NCBI RefSeq assembly: GCF_001690985.1
Contig: NZ_MAJS01000006.1
Location: 206,145 to 270,144 of the forward strand
Length of the DNA: 64,000 bases
Reading direction: 5' to 3'
Source: Aliivibrio sp. 1S175
GTDB taxonomy: Bacteria > Pseudomonadota > Gammaproteobacteria > Enterobacterales > Vibrionaceae
Shown here: positions 31,507 through 39,910 of the stretch, one piece after another
Layout of the letters: each line of letters begins with the position of its first letter
How positions within the stretch are numbered: position 1 is the stretch's first letter
Notes under the pieces: generated by a model
What the model saw: only the letters and a program-made list of their open reading frames with translations
Database searches by the model: none
Told to the model about the DNA's origin: nothing
Translations under genes and position numbers: made by a program

Positions 31507-32865
31507 ATGAAATTAACAGAGAAACCATCACTTAACCACGCGTTACTTATTTCTATTTGCACACCGCAATTCAAAGGTGATGAAGCAAAAGAATCCCTTG
31601 CAGAGCTTGGACGATTAGTGACAACTTTAGGATTTAAAGTTGTTGGTACACAATCACAAAAACAAAGCTCAACCCAACGAGTGAATGTATTGGGTGCAGG
31701 TAAACTGGCTGAAATCGCGCACATTACGGGTAATCAAGGCGAAAATGATGACGCAGACACTGAAGACTTCTTTGATGAAACAGACTTTGGTGATGTCCCG
31801 TCGGAAAATTTACCTTTTGGTTGTGCTGATGTGGTGGTTTTTGACTGCGATTTAAGCCCGTCACAGTTACGTAATGTAGAAAACCAATTAGGTGTAAAAG
31901 TCTTTGACCGCACCGGTATCATCATTGAAATATTCAGTCGCCACGCTCGTACTCGAACCGCTCGATTACAAGTTGAAATGGCTCGCCTTAATTATGTAGC
32001 TCCACGATTAAGAGAATCTACCATTGGTGATAACGAACGCCAAATGGGTAAAGGCGCAGGTGAAACAGATCTAGAATTAGATCGCCGTAAAGTGCGAGAT
32101 CAATTAGCTGAATTACGTCGAGAGTTAGAAAGTGTTCAAAGTGAGCTGAAGGGCCGCCGTAAACAGCGTTCAGAGCTTTTCTGTGTTGCTTTAGTTGGAT
32201 ATACCAATGCCGGCAAATCATCCATGATGCGAGCGCTTACAGGAAGTGAAGTACTAGTAGAAGACAAACTTTTTGCCACCCTTGATACTACTGTACGTGC
32301 ACTATATCCAGTTACTCAGCCTCGTATTTTAGTATCAGATACTGTTGGGTTTATTAAAAAACTACCTCACGATTTGGTTGCATCATTCCACTCAACACTA
32401 GCGGAAGCACATGATGCTTCATTATTGTTGTATGTTGTAGATGCGTCTGATGCGTCTTTCCGCACACAACTTGATGTTGTGCATGAAGTATTAAAAGAAG
32501 TAGGCGTAGAAGACGTTAAGAAGCTACTTGTGCTTAATAAGTCAGATCAATTGACGGTTGAGCAACAAGAAGAGTTAATGGAAGAATTTCCCGATGCGAT
32601 GATGACATCAACTCGAAATCCTCTTGATATTGCGGAACTGCATAAGTATATCGTTGACGTTTCTCAACATGAAATGATTGAGGAAGACATCATTGTTCCT
32701 TATACCGCAAAAGGTATCATTGGTGAAATTCGTTCAAGCATGAGTGTCGTTAAAGAAGAATATGAATACAGCCATATTAAACTGACGGTACGTTCAAGTG
32801 CGATTGACTTAGCAAGGCTGAACAAACTGATGTCTAATTTATCAGAAGATAATGATAGCGAGTAA
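31507..32865 (+). CDS. HflX-family GTPase (stand-alone)
   Basis: This 452-residue protein has the N-terminal HflX domain (VNVLGAGKLAEI, VFDCDLSPSQLRNVENQL, VKVFDRTGIIIEIFSRHARTRTARLQVEMA), a coiled coil (residues about 180-218), and a G domain with G1 GYTNAGKSS near residue 235, G3 DTVGF near 279 and G4 NKSD near 342. HflX GTPases bind the 50S subunit and split stalled ribosomes. This one lies away from hfq, has an acidic insertion (residues 77-97), and may be a second HflX-type protein in the genome; that cannot be checked here. It overlaps the GNAT gene by 14 bp. Confidence 0.88.
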   Translation: MKLTEKPSLNHALLISICTPQFKGDEAKESLAELGRLVTTLGFKVVGTQSQKQSSTQRVNVLGAGKLAEIAHITGNQGENDDADTEDFFDETDFGDVPSENLPFGCADVVVFDCDLSPSQLRNVENQLGVKVFDRTGIIIEIFSRHARTRTARLQVEMARLNYVAPRLRESTIGDNERQMGKGAGETDLELDRRKVRDQLAELRRELESVQSELKGRRKQRSELFCVALVGYTNAGKSSMMRALTGSEVLVEDKLFATLDTTVRALYPVTQPRILVSDTVGFIKKLPHDLVASFHSTLAEAHDASLLLYVVDASDASFRTQLDVVHEVLKEVGVEDVKKLLVLNKSDQLTVEQQEELMEEFPDAMMTSTRNPLDIAELHKYIVDVSQHEMIEEDIIVPYTAKGIIGEIRSSMSVVKEEYEYSHIKLTVRSSAIDLARLNKLMSNLSEDNDSE

Positions 32866-33295
32866 TTCCATGTTTGAAGTTAAAAATGTTGAATATCTAG
32901 GTGATAATAAAAATGCCATTCGTGAAGTTCGTGATACGGTCTTTATTAAAGAGCAACAAATAGACCCGGAGATTGAGTTTGATGGGTTAGATGAGGTGGC
33001 AGTGCATGCACTTGTTTTATTTGATGGTAAAGCGGTGGGTACTGGACGAATTTTAGACGATGGTCATATTGGTCGCATTGCAATTATTAAAGAGTTTCGT
33101 GCAAAAGGCTTAGGCTCTAAAATTGTACTGTCATTAATAGATGAAGCAATAGAAAAGGGCTATGATCGAGTGTATTTAGGCTCTCAAAAGCACGCTATCG
33201 ACTTCTATACTAAATTAGGTTTTCAACCCTACGGTGAAGAGTTTATTGAAGCGGATATTCCTCATTTATCGATGGAAAAGCGATTAAATAATTAA
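32852..33295 (+). CDS. GNAT-family N-acetyltransferase
   Basis: This 147-residue acetyltransferase shows acetyl-CoA-binding motif A in GRIAIIKEFRAKGLGSKIV near residues 70-88 and motif B in GYDRVYLGSQKHAIDFYTKLGFQPYG. The N-terminal VRDTVFIKEQQIDPEIEFDGLD is typical of the ElaA/YjdJ-like GNAT group. It starts inside the 3' end of the GTPase gene, so the two are co-expressed. The substrate is unknown. The ATG at 32,870 is an alternative start. Confidence 0.88.
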   Translation: MIASNSMFEVKNVEYLGDNKNAIREVRDTVFIKEQQIDPEIEFDGLDEVAVHALVLFDGKAVGTGRILDDGHIGRIAIIKEFRAKGLGSKIVLSLIDEAIEKGYDRVYLGSQKHAIDFYTKLGFQPYGEEFIEADIPHLSMEKRLNN

Positions 33296-33377
33296 CATCA
33301 TGTGTGGATTCATTCGAATAATAGGCTCATTGTCATTAAATGAATATTAATGGTGGGAATAGGTTTTTATAGTAATA

Positions 33378-33410
33378 AAAAAGCGCATTATGTTGAATGC
33401 GCTTTATATA
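33378..33410 (-). terminator. Bidirectional terminator between GNAT gene and acidic ORF
   Basis: The stem AAAGCGCAT / ATGCGCTTT with an 8-nt loop is flanked by A and T runs, between convergent genes. Confidence 0.75.
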
Positions 33411-33423
33411 AATAGATACTAAC

Positions 33424-33741
33424 TTAGTAATCGCTGTCGCTTGGTTCAATAAAAAACTCACCATCGATGGTTTCAGCAATTTCTAGAATTTTCACAATCT
33501 CACCATTAATCGTGATGTTTGCTAGGCGGACAGGATCTTCATCATAAGGATGGAAGGGCGCCATTTGTAATTCGATACGGTATTCTTCGTCATCAGGACC
33601 TTGGAACCAACCTTCACCAAACTCAAGATCAATTTCATCGCCTTCTTCTGGACAAGTATGATAAGCCGAAACAATTAGGGCACCTTCAAAATTAAGGGTG
33701 ATTGTTTCGCCCCATTCAACAACGTATTGTGCATCTTCCAT
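33424..33741 (-). CDS. Acidic hypothetical protein
   Basis: I do not recognise a family for this 105-residue, strongly acidic protein (many Asp/Glu, for example EEGDEIDLEFGEGWFQGPDDEEYRIEL in residues 36-62). It is predicted cytosolic, mostly beta-strand, without signal or TM segments. A clear start and a short downstream terminator support a real gene. Confidence 0.75.
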   Translation of the reverse strand: MEDAQYVVEWGETITLNFEGALIVSAYHTCPEEGDEIDLEFGEGWFQGPDDEEYRIELQMAPFHPYDEDPVRLANITINGEIVKILEIAETIDGEFFIEPSDSDY

Positions 33742-33824
33742 TGTAATTACTCATAAAGAATTCTTAGGGTGTATTGTATCGCTATGAACCCTAAGAACCT
33801 AATGTTAATACAAGATAGAACTAA

Positions 33825-34985
33825 TTACTCTCCAGCAACCATTGGTCGATGTTGACGCAAACTTGCTAGTAACATATAAATTGCTGTTGCTAGCAAAATA
33901 GCAAATAAGTAGCTCATTAAGCCTTCAGCAGTATTCATTAAGGTATTTGCGAGTACTGGGCCACATACAGAGCCAATACTGTAACTAAATAACATAACTT
34001 GTGTTGCAGATACAATGTAAGACTCATCTAGCGTATCGCAGCCTAAAGAAATGGCAATTGGATATAACGCAAACGCAGCCATACCTAATAATACCAATGC
34101 AGTCGCTAAGACCGCAGTGCTATCACTTAATGTGGTTAAACCAATTGCAAATACACCTAGCACACAAAATAACGCCATTAACAAGGTTTTGCCTAAATGC
34201 TTAGATAAGTAAGACACAAGAGGTTGAACGGCCATGCCACCAAGAACAACCAGTGCCATTAAGCTGCCAATTTGAGTGATATTAATGTTTCTGTGCTTTA
34301 GCTCTAAAGGCATTAACCCATACACTGCGCCAAGCAATAAACCAGAAACAACACATCCCATGATAGACGCTTTGTTTAATTTTAAAATTTGTTTTAGGTT
34401 TAATACATTGTGGTGTTTAACTTGTGGTTGAGCGCCTTTACCAAATAGTAAGCAAGCAATTGCCATCATGATTAAGCCAATGATCATGTAATAAGGAAGT
34501 AATCCGTCAATACCGATAAAGCCAATTCCTAGCTGTCCTAGAGATGAACCACCATAAAGTGCACCCATATATAAACCAAGGCGTTTTGGACGACTTTCAG
34601 CATCGCCAATTAATAACCAAGATTCAACGACAACAAATACGCCAGCTACAGCAATACCAGCAATAAAACGAACCGTCATCCATACCCATTCCACAGGAGC
34701 TGCAGGTAGAATGATGATCGTTACCGCTAATAAGCCTAAAAAGAGAACAAAAGCATTTTTATGGCCAAGACGAGCCACAAAAGGTTCGATAAGTCCTGCC
34801 CCAACAAGTAAACCGGCATAGAAAGCACTGGCTAACCAACTGGCATATTTTGCCTCCATTCCGTACTGACTTAACATCAATGGGATAAGACTCATTAGGT
34901 ATCCTGATGCTATAGCAAATAAAGAAAGAGCAACCACAGGGGTCAGTAGACCAGCTTGTGATTGAGTTGATGTAGTTGTGTTCAC
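33825..34985 (-). CDS. MFS transporter (YcaD-like)
   Basis: This 386-residue inner-membrane protein has twelve hydrophobic helices and major-facilitator features such as EPFVARLGHKNAFVLF in the loop after helix 2 and VVESWLLIGDAESRPKRLGLYMGALYGG in the middle of the N half, a pattern typical of YcaD-like permeases. The substrate is unknown. It is a single gene. Confidence 0.88.
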   Translation of the reverse strand: MNTTTSTQSQAGLLTPVVALSLFAIASGYLMSLIPLMLSQYGMEAKYASWLASAFYAGLLVGAGLIEPFVARLGHKNAFVLFLGLLAVTIIILPAAPVEWVWMTVRFIAGIAVAGVFVVVESWLLIGDAESRPKRLGLYMGALYGGSSLGQLGIGFIGIDGLLPYYMIIGLIMMAIACLLFGKGAQPQVKHHNVLNLKQILKLNKASIMGCVVSGLLLGAVYGLMPLELKHRNINITQIGSLMALVVLGGMAVQPLVSYLSKHLGKTLLMALFCVLGVFAIGLTTLSDSTAVLATALVLLGMAAFALYPIAISLGCDTLDESYIVSATQVMLFSYSIGSVCGPVLANTLMNTAEGLMSYLFAILLATAIYMLLASLRQHRPMVAGE

Positions 34986-35266
34986 CGCAGTGCCTCAGAG
35001 TTATGAATAGGAAGTAGATTTTCCGCGACTATGAGGCTAAAAAGAAAGCAAGTAAAACGAGCAATTTTTCTTGTAAGGATAAAATTTACTCATCAATAAC
35101 GACGGTAATTTAAAGAAAGTGAATCAATGAATATTGGCTTGAAATTATAGAAGAAAGAGAGGGGAATAAGACAGTTTATAGCAATTTATATCAGGAAAAT
35201 AAGGCAAACATAGGGCATCATCTATGATTAAGAAGTAATGCCCATTTTACATCGAACCAAAGTTGG

Positions 35267-36121
35267 TTATTGGTTACGTTTTTTTTCTAATTGTTGGTTG
35301 ACGATTAAAGCAATAAGAATCAATCCGCCGCCCAGACTTAAACGTAAGATATCCGCATCACGATTCCAAATTAATAGATTTACAAGAATGCCCGCAGGGA
35401 TCAATAGATTATTCATTACCGCTAATACACCGACATTGACCAACGTTGCCCCTTTATTCCACATGAAATAACCAATCCCAGAAGCTATAGTGCCTAAATA
35501 AACCAACACACCCCATTGAGTTGTTGTTGTCGGGAGTTTTTCGCTATTACCAAACAGGGCGTAACAAACACAAGCGACGATCAAGGCACCAATAAAGAAG
35601 AATCCAAATACGGTCTTTTGCTCAATTTGTTGATCTTTCATTAGCCTCTTATAGCAAACTTGGCCAGTAGCAAAACAAAGATTGGCCGCCTGAACGGTTG
35701 CAAAGCCTAATAGAAATCCTGAATCGATACCATTGTAGCGAATGGCTACGGCACCAAGGGTGGCAATAACTGCGCTGATCATAAAGTGAGGATGAAATTT
35801 ACCTTCAAAAGCATCATTTAATAGCGTGATATAAATAGGCGTCATCACCGTAAATAATAAAACTTCTGGAACGGTGAGATAGAGAAAAGATTGGTAATAA
35901 AACACATACATCAAGCCGAGCTGAATTGCTCCAATCGCCATTAGTTTAATCGCGATAGGCAGTGGCACTTGTTTAGGGCGTAAAAAAGGAAGAAAAACGA
36001 CTGTTGCTAACCCAATACGCATCAAAACAGAGAACCAAGCATCAACTTGGCCTGCTAAGTACACGCCGATTAAGCTAAAAGAGAACGCCCAAAGTAGGGT
36101 GATAGAAAGTAAATATGACAT
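35267..36121 (-). CDS. EamA/DMT-family transporter
   Basis: This 284-residue permease has ten hydrophobic helices in two EamA repeats (residues about 1-130 and 140-275). It shows TVPEVLLFTVMTPIYITLLNDAFEG at the end of the first repeat and LGTIASGIGYFMWNKGATLVNVG in the second. The family exports metabolites or amino acids; the substrate is unknown. Confidence 0.88.
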   Translation of the reverse strand: MSYLLSITLLWAFSFSLIGVYLAGQVDAWFSVLMRIGLATVVFLPFLRPKQVPLPIAIKLMAIGAIQLGLMYVFYYQSFLYLTVPEVLLFTVMTPIYITLLNDAFEGKFHPHFMISAVIATLGAVAIRYNGIDSGFLLGFATVQAANLCFATGQVCYKRLMKDQQIEQKTVFGFFFIGALIVACVCYALFGNSEKLPTTTTQWGVLVYLGTIASGIGYFMWNKGATLVNVGVLAVMNNLLIPAGILVNLLIWNRDADILRLSLGGGLILIALIVNQQLEKKRNQ

Positions 36122-36191
36122 GATTCATCCATTAATATAAGCAATAGATGCATTCTAAATGAGATTAACTATCAGTAAAGTAAAAGGTAAC

Positions 36192-36214
36192 AAAAAAGGC
36201 CGAAAAACAGCCTT
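36192..36214 (-). terminator. Terminator after DUF333 lipoprotein gene
   Basis: On the minus strand, the stem AAGGC / GCCTT with a 9-nt loop is followed by T4 to T6, about 50 bp after the stop at 36,265. Confidence 0.6.
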
Positions 36215-36264
36215 AATATATTGATAACAGTTATAGATAATGTAATGCAGATTCTATACGAATG

Positions 36265-36627
36265 TTATTTTTGACTGCTACGGTAGAAATCCCATGCATT
36301 AACTACTTCACCTGTCTTTAATGTACAGTCACTACTATCTAAGTTGTAAGCACCTTCTTGCTCAATACAATAGGCCGCTGCTGGATTCGGTTTTCCGACA
36401 GGCTTTGTCATGGTATGTTTTTGGCTTCGGTAGTATTCCCACGCATTAATAACATCACCATTATTTAATGTGCAGTTACCTGAGTCTAGGTCGTAGGTAC
36501 CACGCTCTGCACAAAATTCTGCAGCAGGGTTTGCCATGTCAACCTTTGCTGGTTCTTTAGGTTCCGTTGAGCTGCAAGCAGCAAGAGAAAGAAGTAGGCC
36601 AAAAGCAATGATTGTTTTCTTAAACAT
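36265..36627 (-). CDS. Lipoprotein with two DUF333 repeats
   Basis: This 120-residue protein has a lipobox (SLAAC, Cys18) and two tandem copies of a DUF333 motif: NPAAEFCAERGTYDLDSGNC (about residues 33-52) and NPAAAYCIEQEGAYNLDSSDC (about 81-101), each followed by a Trp-Tyr/Phe-Tyr end (AWEYYRS, AWDFYRS). The family is often called hemolysin-like or membrane protein YoaF-like, but its role is unknown. It lies 26 bp downstream of another lipoprotein gene. Confidence 0.85.
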   Translation of the reverse strand: MFKKTIIAFGLLLSLAACSSTEPKEPAKVDMANPAAEFCAERGTYDLDSGNCTLNNGDVINAWEYYRSQKHTMTKPVGKPNPAAAYCIEQEGAYNLDSSDCTLKTGEVVNAWDFYRSSQK

Positions 36628-36653
36628 AAAAAATCCTCGTAAATATAATGGTA

Positions 36654-37046
36654 TTACTGACAGTCTTGACTGAAGCTGCCATGTTGGGCTGGTTGAGTCA
36701 TTTTAAATTTACCTTTTAAGCTTCTGAACACTTTAGTATTCCAGATTTGACCATCATCTAATTCAAAATCAATTGCGTAATTAATGCCGTTAACCATTTG
36801 AGTTTTTACATCTAGGATTTGTTTCAGTTTTGCTGACGTATTCATCATACTTAGTACGTGATCTAATGCGGCTTTAACGTCAGGCGTGACAGAAGAGGTT
36901 ACCCAACCTCCTGCCATTCCATTGTCAACATTGCACAGTGGATTGGTATTATCAGAAGAGAGTGTTGGAGTTTGTTCTGTTTGCTGAGAGCATCCTGCTG
37001 TGAATAGTAAAATTGAAGATAGTGTAAGTATCGTAAATCGTTTCAT
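36654..37046 (-). CDS. Small lipoprotein (cystatin-like fold)
   Basis: This 130-residue protein has a lipobox (FTAGC, Cys19) and a mature part with GGWVTSSVTPDVKAALDHVLSMMN and QMVNGINYAIDFELDDGQIWNTKVFRS, which resembles cystatin-type cysteine protease inhibitors (QxVxG-like loop replaced by QMVNG). It is the first gene of a two-gene lipoprotein operon. The cystatin similarity is by pattern only. Confidence 0.78.
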   Translation of the reverse strand: MKRFTILTLSSILLFTAGCSQQTEQTPTLSSDNTNPLCNVDNGMAGGWVTSSVTPDVKAALDHVLSMMNTSAKLKQILDVKTQMVNGINYAIDFELDDGQIWNTKVFRSLKGKFKMTQPAQHGSFSQDCQ

Positions 37047-37340
37047 TTAATACCTCAGAAGAATGCATGAATAAATGGTGATAAATAAGAGTAATAATTT
37101 AGTACGGAAGGGGAGAGGATTCCAAAGGAAATTATTGTTTTATGCTTTACTTCTCATAATCAAAGCAATTTCTCATCTTAAATAATGCGTTCTTTCAGTA
37201 CTTTTTCTTTTTTGTTTCAGTGAATAGGCGATGTATTTTTTGCAGAGCTCACGGCTATCATGGCTATTTATATTATTAACAGTAATAAAGATGTTATTTG
37301 AGTGTAAATTTATTTACTATTAGATGTTTGTTTTATAGTT

Positions 37341-39848
37341 GTGAATGAGAGTATGCCACGTAGATCTGATAAAAAATTATTAACCTTGATCTCCCTTATG
37401 CCAGTAGTCTTGATCGGTATTTTTACTTTTATCTTGAATGCGGTGGTTATTCATGAAAATAAAACAAAGGTTGAAACGTTAATTACTTCTCTACACAGTG
37501 AGTCGATAGAGAAAGAAAAAGATCAGATTGAACATCAAGTTGATACCATTCTTCAACAGATCAGTTATCAACAAAATTTAACGGAAGAAACCTTAAAGCG
37601 TTCCATTAAATTGCGGGTTGATGATGCCTATTCTACGTTAAGCTTTATCTACCAAAAAAATAAAAACAAACCTAAAAGTGAAATTATTGCTTTAATTTCT
37701 GATGCATTAAGGCAATCTCGCTTTAATGATGGTCGCGGCTACTTCTTTATTTATGGTATGGATGGAATTAATTTAATGCATCCTATTTTTCCCCATTTAG
37801 AAGGGGAGAACTTGTTGCAAACTAAAGACGTTCGCGGAGCCTACCCAGTTAAAAATTATATAAAAATGATGAAAGATAAAGGCGAAGGATTTAGTCGTTG
37901 GTGGTATCCAAAACCCGATGTAAAAAACGTCGAATTTGAAAAAATTGGTTATGCAAAATGGTTTAAACCATTAGATTTCTATATTGGTACCGGTGAATAC
38001 ATCGTTAATATTGAAGAAGATATTAAACAAAAACTGTTAGCTTGGATTTCAGAAGTCCGCTTTGGTGATCATGGTTATATCTTTTTACTTGATCAATATG
38101 GCAATACATTAGCCCATTACAATAAATTGAAAATTGCGCCTAATAAATACACGAAGGAATCACCTAATCAAGGGCCACTTACTCAACGTATACTTGCCTT
38201 AGCTAATCGTGGTGGTGGTTTTATGCAATATATCAGTGCATTTAAACCGGGGACATCAGAACAAGCAGAAAAACTCAGCTTTATTAAAGAATATCATGAA
38301 TGGGGTTGGGTTCTTGGTGCTGGAGTTTATACCGATGAAAACAAACTACTTTTAGAAAAAAAAGAGGCGCTGTTACTAAAGCAGAATAAGATGGAGTTAA
38401 CAAAAATACTGTTACTTACCTTAAGCTTAGCTCTTGTTCTTACCATGCTATCTTTGGGCGTGAGTAAATACATAGGAATGCGTTTTAATCAGTTTAAACG
38501 ACGAATTAAAAGTGATTTTACCCTATTAGAAAAAACAAAAAATAAGATGCAATACATGGCGCTGCATGATGAATTAACGCAGTTGCCTAATCGTGTTTTA
38601 TTAGAATCAAAAATAGAGCAAGCTATCCAACAAGCCAAAGAAGCAAAGCAATATTTAGCGGTAATGTTTGTTGATTTGGATGACTTTAAAAAAATAAATG
38701 ACCGTTTTGGCCACGAAGTTGGGGATCTTTTATTAAAGTCGATTAGTCATAAATTTGATGAATTACTTTATAACGATGAAATAGTCTCGCGATTTGGTGG
38801 CGATGAATTTGTTTTTTGTATTCCATCGCTTAACTCAAAAGAAGAAGCGGAGCAAAAAGTAAAGACAATACAATCTGTATTTAAAGAAAGCTTTGCTATT
38901 AATGGGAAATCGATTAACACCAGTTGCAGTATCGGTGTCGCCATGTACCCAAGTGACGCAGATACCTCACTCGATTTGATTTCTAAAGCTGATATTGTGC
39001 TATATAAGTCAAAAGCTAAGCGAAAGGGTTCGGCTTTGTTTTTTGATCATACGATTGATGCACAAGTAAATTATGAGTTTAGTCTAGAAGAAGAGCTTCG
39101 CACGGCACTCAGTAATAATGAAATATCGGTTATGTATCAGCCTCAAATTGATATTGAGACGGGTGAACTATATGGGGTAGAAGCATTATCTCGTTGGCAT
39201 AATAAAACGTTAGGCTTTGTCTCTCCTGTCGATTTTATAGCGGTTGCTGAAGAGATTGGTGGCATTGATGCGATAGGTGATTTTGTATTACAACGAGCCT
39301 GTGAAGACATTTTAACACTGATGGCTAATGGACTCGGTGCTGTGATGGTCTCTGTGAATCTGTCACCTAAACAACTTATTCAGCCTGATTTTATTCAAAG
39401 AGTAACAGCGATTGTCGATACCACCGGCATTGATATCTCCAGAGTTACTTTAGAGATAACAGAGAATATTCTCATCAGTGATTTAGAGGAAGTATCCCCA
39501 ATACTTACACAATTACAACAGCTTGGGTTTGGGATCTCATTAGATGATTTTGGCACGGGTTATTCATCTTTAAGTTACTTAAATATATTACCGATCACTG
39601 AGATAAAAATTGACCGCAGTTTTATTAATAGTTTGTTTATCAATCAACAAAGTGAAACCTTAGTCAAAGCGATCATTGCAATCGGCGCATCGTGCCATAT
39701 GAAAGTGGTTGCTGAAGGCGTTGAAACAAAAGAACAGTTGAATAAGTTAATTGAATATAAATGCGATTTGGTTCAAGGCTATTATTTTGATAAACCACTT
39801 TCTATTCATGACCTTTGTATTAAATACTCGGTGAATTCATTGGTATAA
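37341..39848 (+). CDS. Cache-GGDEF-EAL cyclic-di-GMP enzyme
   Basis: This 835-residue inner-membrane signalling protein has an N-terminal TM helix (residues about 14-34), a periplasmic double Cache region with RGYFFIYGMDGINLMHPIFP near residue 133 and GDHGYIFLLDQYGNTLAHY near residue 240, and a second TM helix near 350-370. A GGDEF domain with intact SRFGGDEFVF near residue 481 follows, then an EAL domain with YGVEALSRW near 612 and DDFGTGYSSLSYL near 735. Both active sites look intact. The start may be the GTG given or the ATG at 37,353. It faces the chitinase gene, with a shared terminator between. Confidence 0.93.
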   Translation: MNESMPRRSDKKLLTLISLMPVVLIGIFTFILNAVVIHENKTKVETLITSLHSESIEKEKDQIEHQVDTILQQISYQQNLTEETLKRSIKLRVDDAYSTLSFIYQKNKNKPKSEIIALISDALRQSRFNDGRGYFFIYGMDGINLMHPIFPHLEGENLLQTKDVRGAYPVKNYIKMMKDKGEGFSRWWYPKPDVKNVEFEKIGYAKWFKPLDFYIGTGEYIVNIEEDIKQKLLAWISEVRFGDHGYIFLLDQYGNTLAHYNKLKIAPNKYTKESPNQGPLTQRILALANRGGGFMQYISAFKPGTSEQAEKLSFIKEYHEWGWVLGAGVYTDENKLLLEKKEALLLKQNKMELTKILLLTLSLALVLTMLSLGVSKYIGMRFNQFKRRIKSDFTLLEKTKNKMQYMALHDELTQLPNRVLLESKIEQAIQQAKEAKQYLAVMFVDLDDFKKINDRFGHEVGDLLLKSISHKFDELLYNDEIVSRFGGDEFVFCIPSLNSKEEAEQKVKTIQSVFKESFAINGKSINTSCSIGVAMYPSDADTSLDLISKADIVLYKSKAKRKGSALFFDHTIDAQVNYEFSLEEELRTALSNNEISVMYQPQIDIETGELYGVEALSRWHNKTLGFVSPVDFIAVAEEIGGIDAIGDFVLQRACEDILTLMANGLGAVMVSVNLSPKQLIQPDFIQRVTAIVDTTGIDISRVTLEITENILISDLEEVSPILTQLQQLGFGISLDDFGTGYSSLSYLNILPITEIKIDRSFINSLFINQQSETLVKAIIAIGASCHMKVVAEGVETKEQLNKLIEYKCDLVQGYYFDKPLSIHDLCIKYSVNSLV

Positions 39849-39850
39849 CT

Positions 39851-39883
39851 AAAAAAGAGCAGCGTATTATGGCTGCTCTTTTA
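39851..39883. terminator. Bidirectional terminator between GGDEF-EAL gene and chitinase
   Basis: The stem AAAAGAGCAGC / GCTGCTCTTTT with an 8-nt loop is flanked by A and T runs, between convergent genes. Confidence 0.88.
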
Positions 39884-39910
39884 GTTTCTATTACTTAACG
39901 CTTAACGGAA

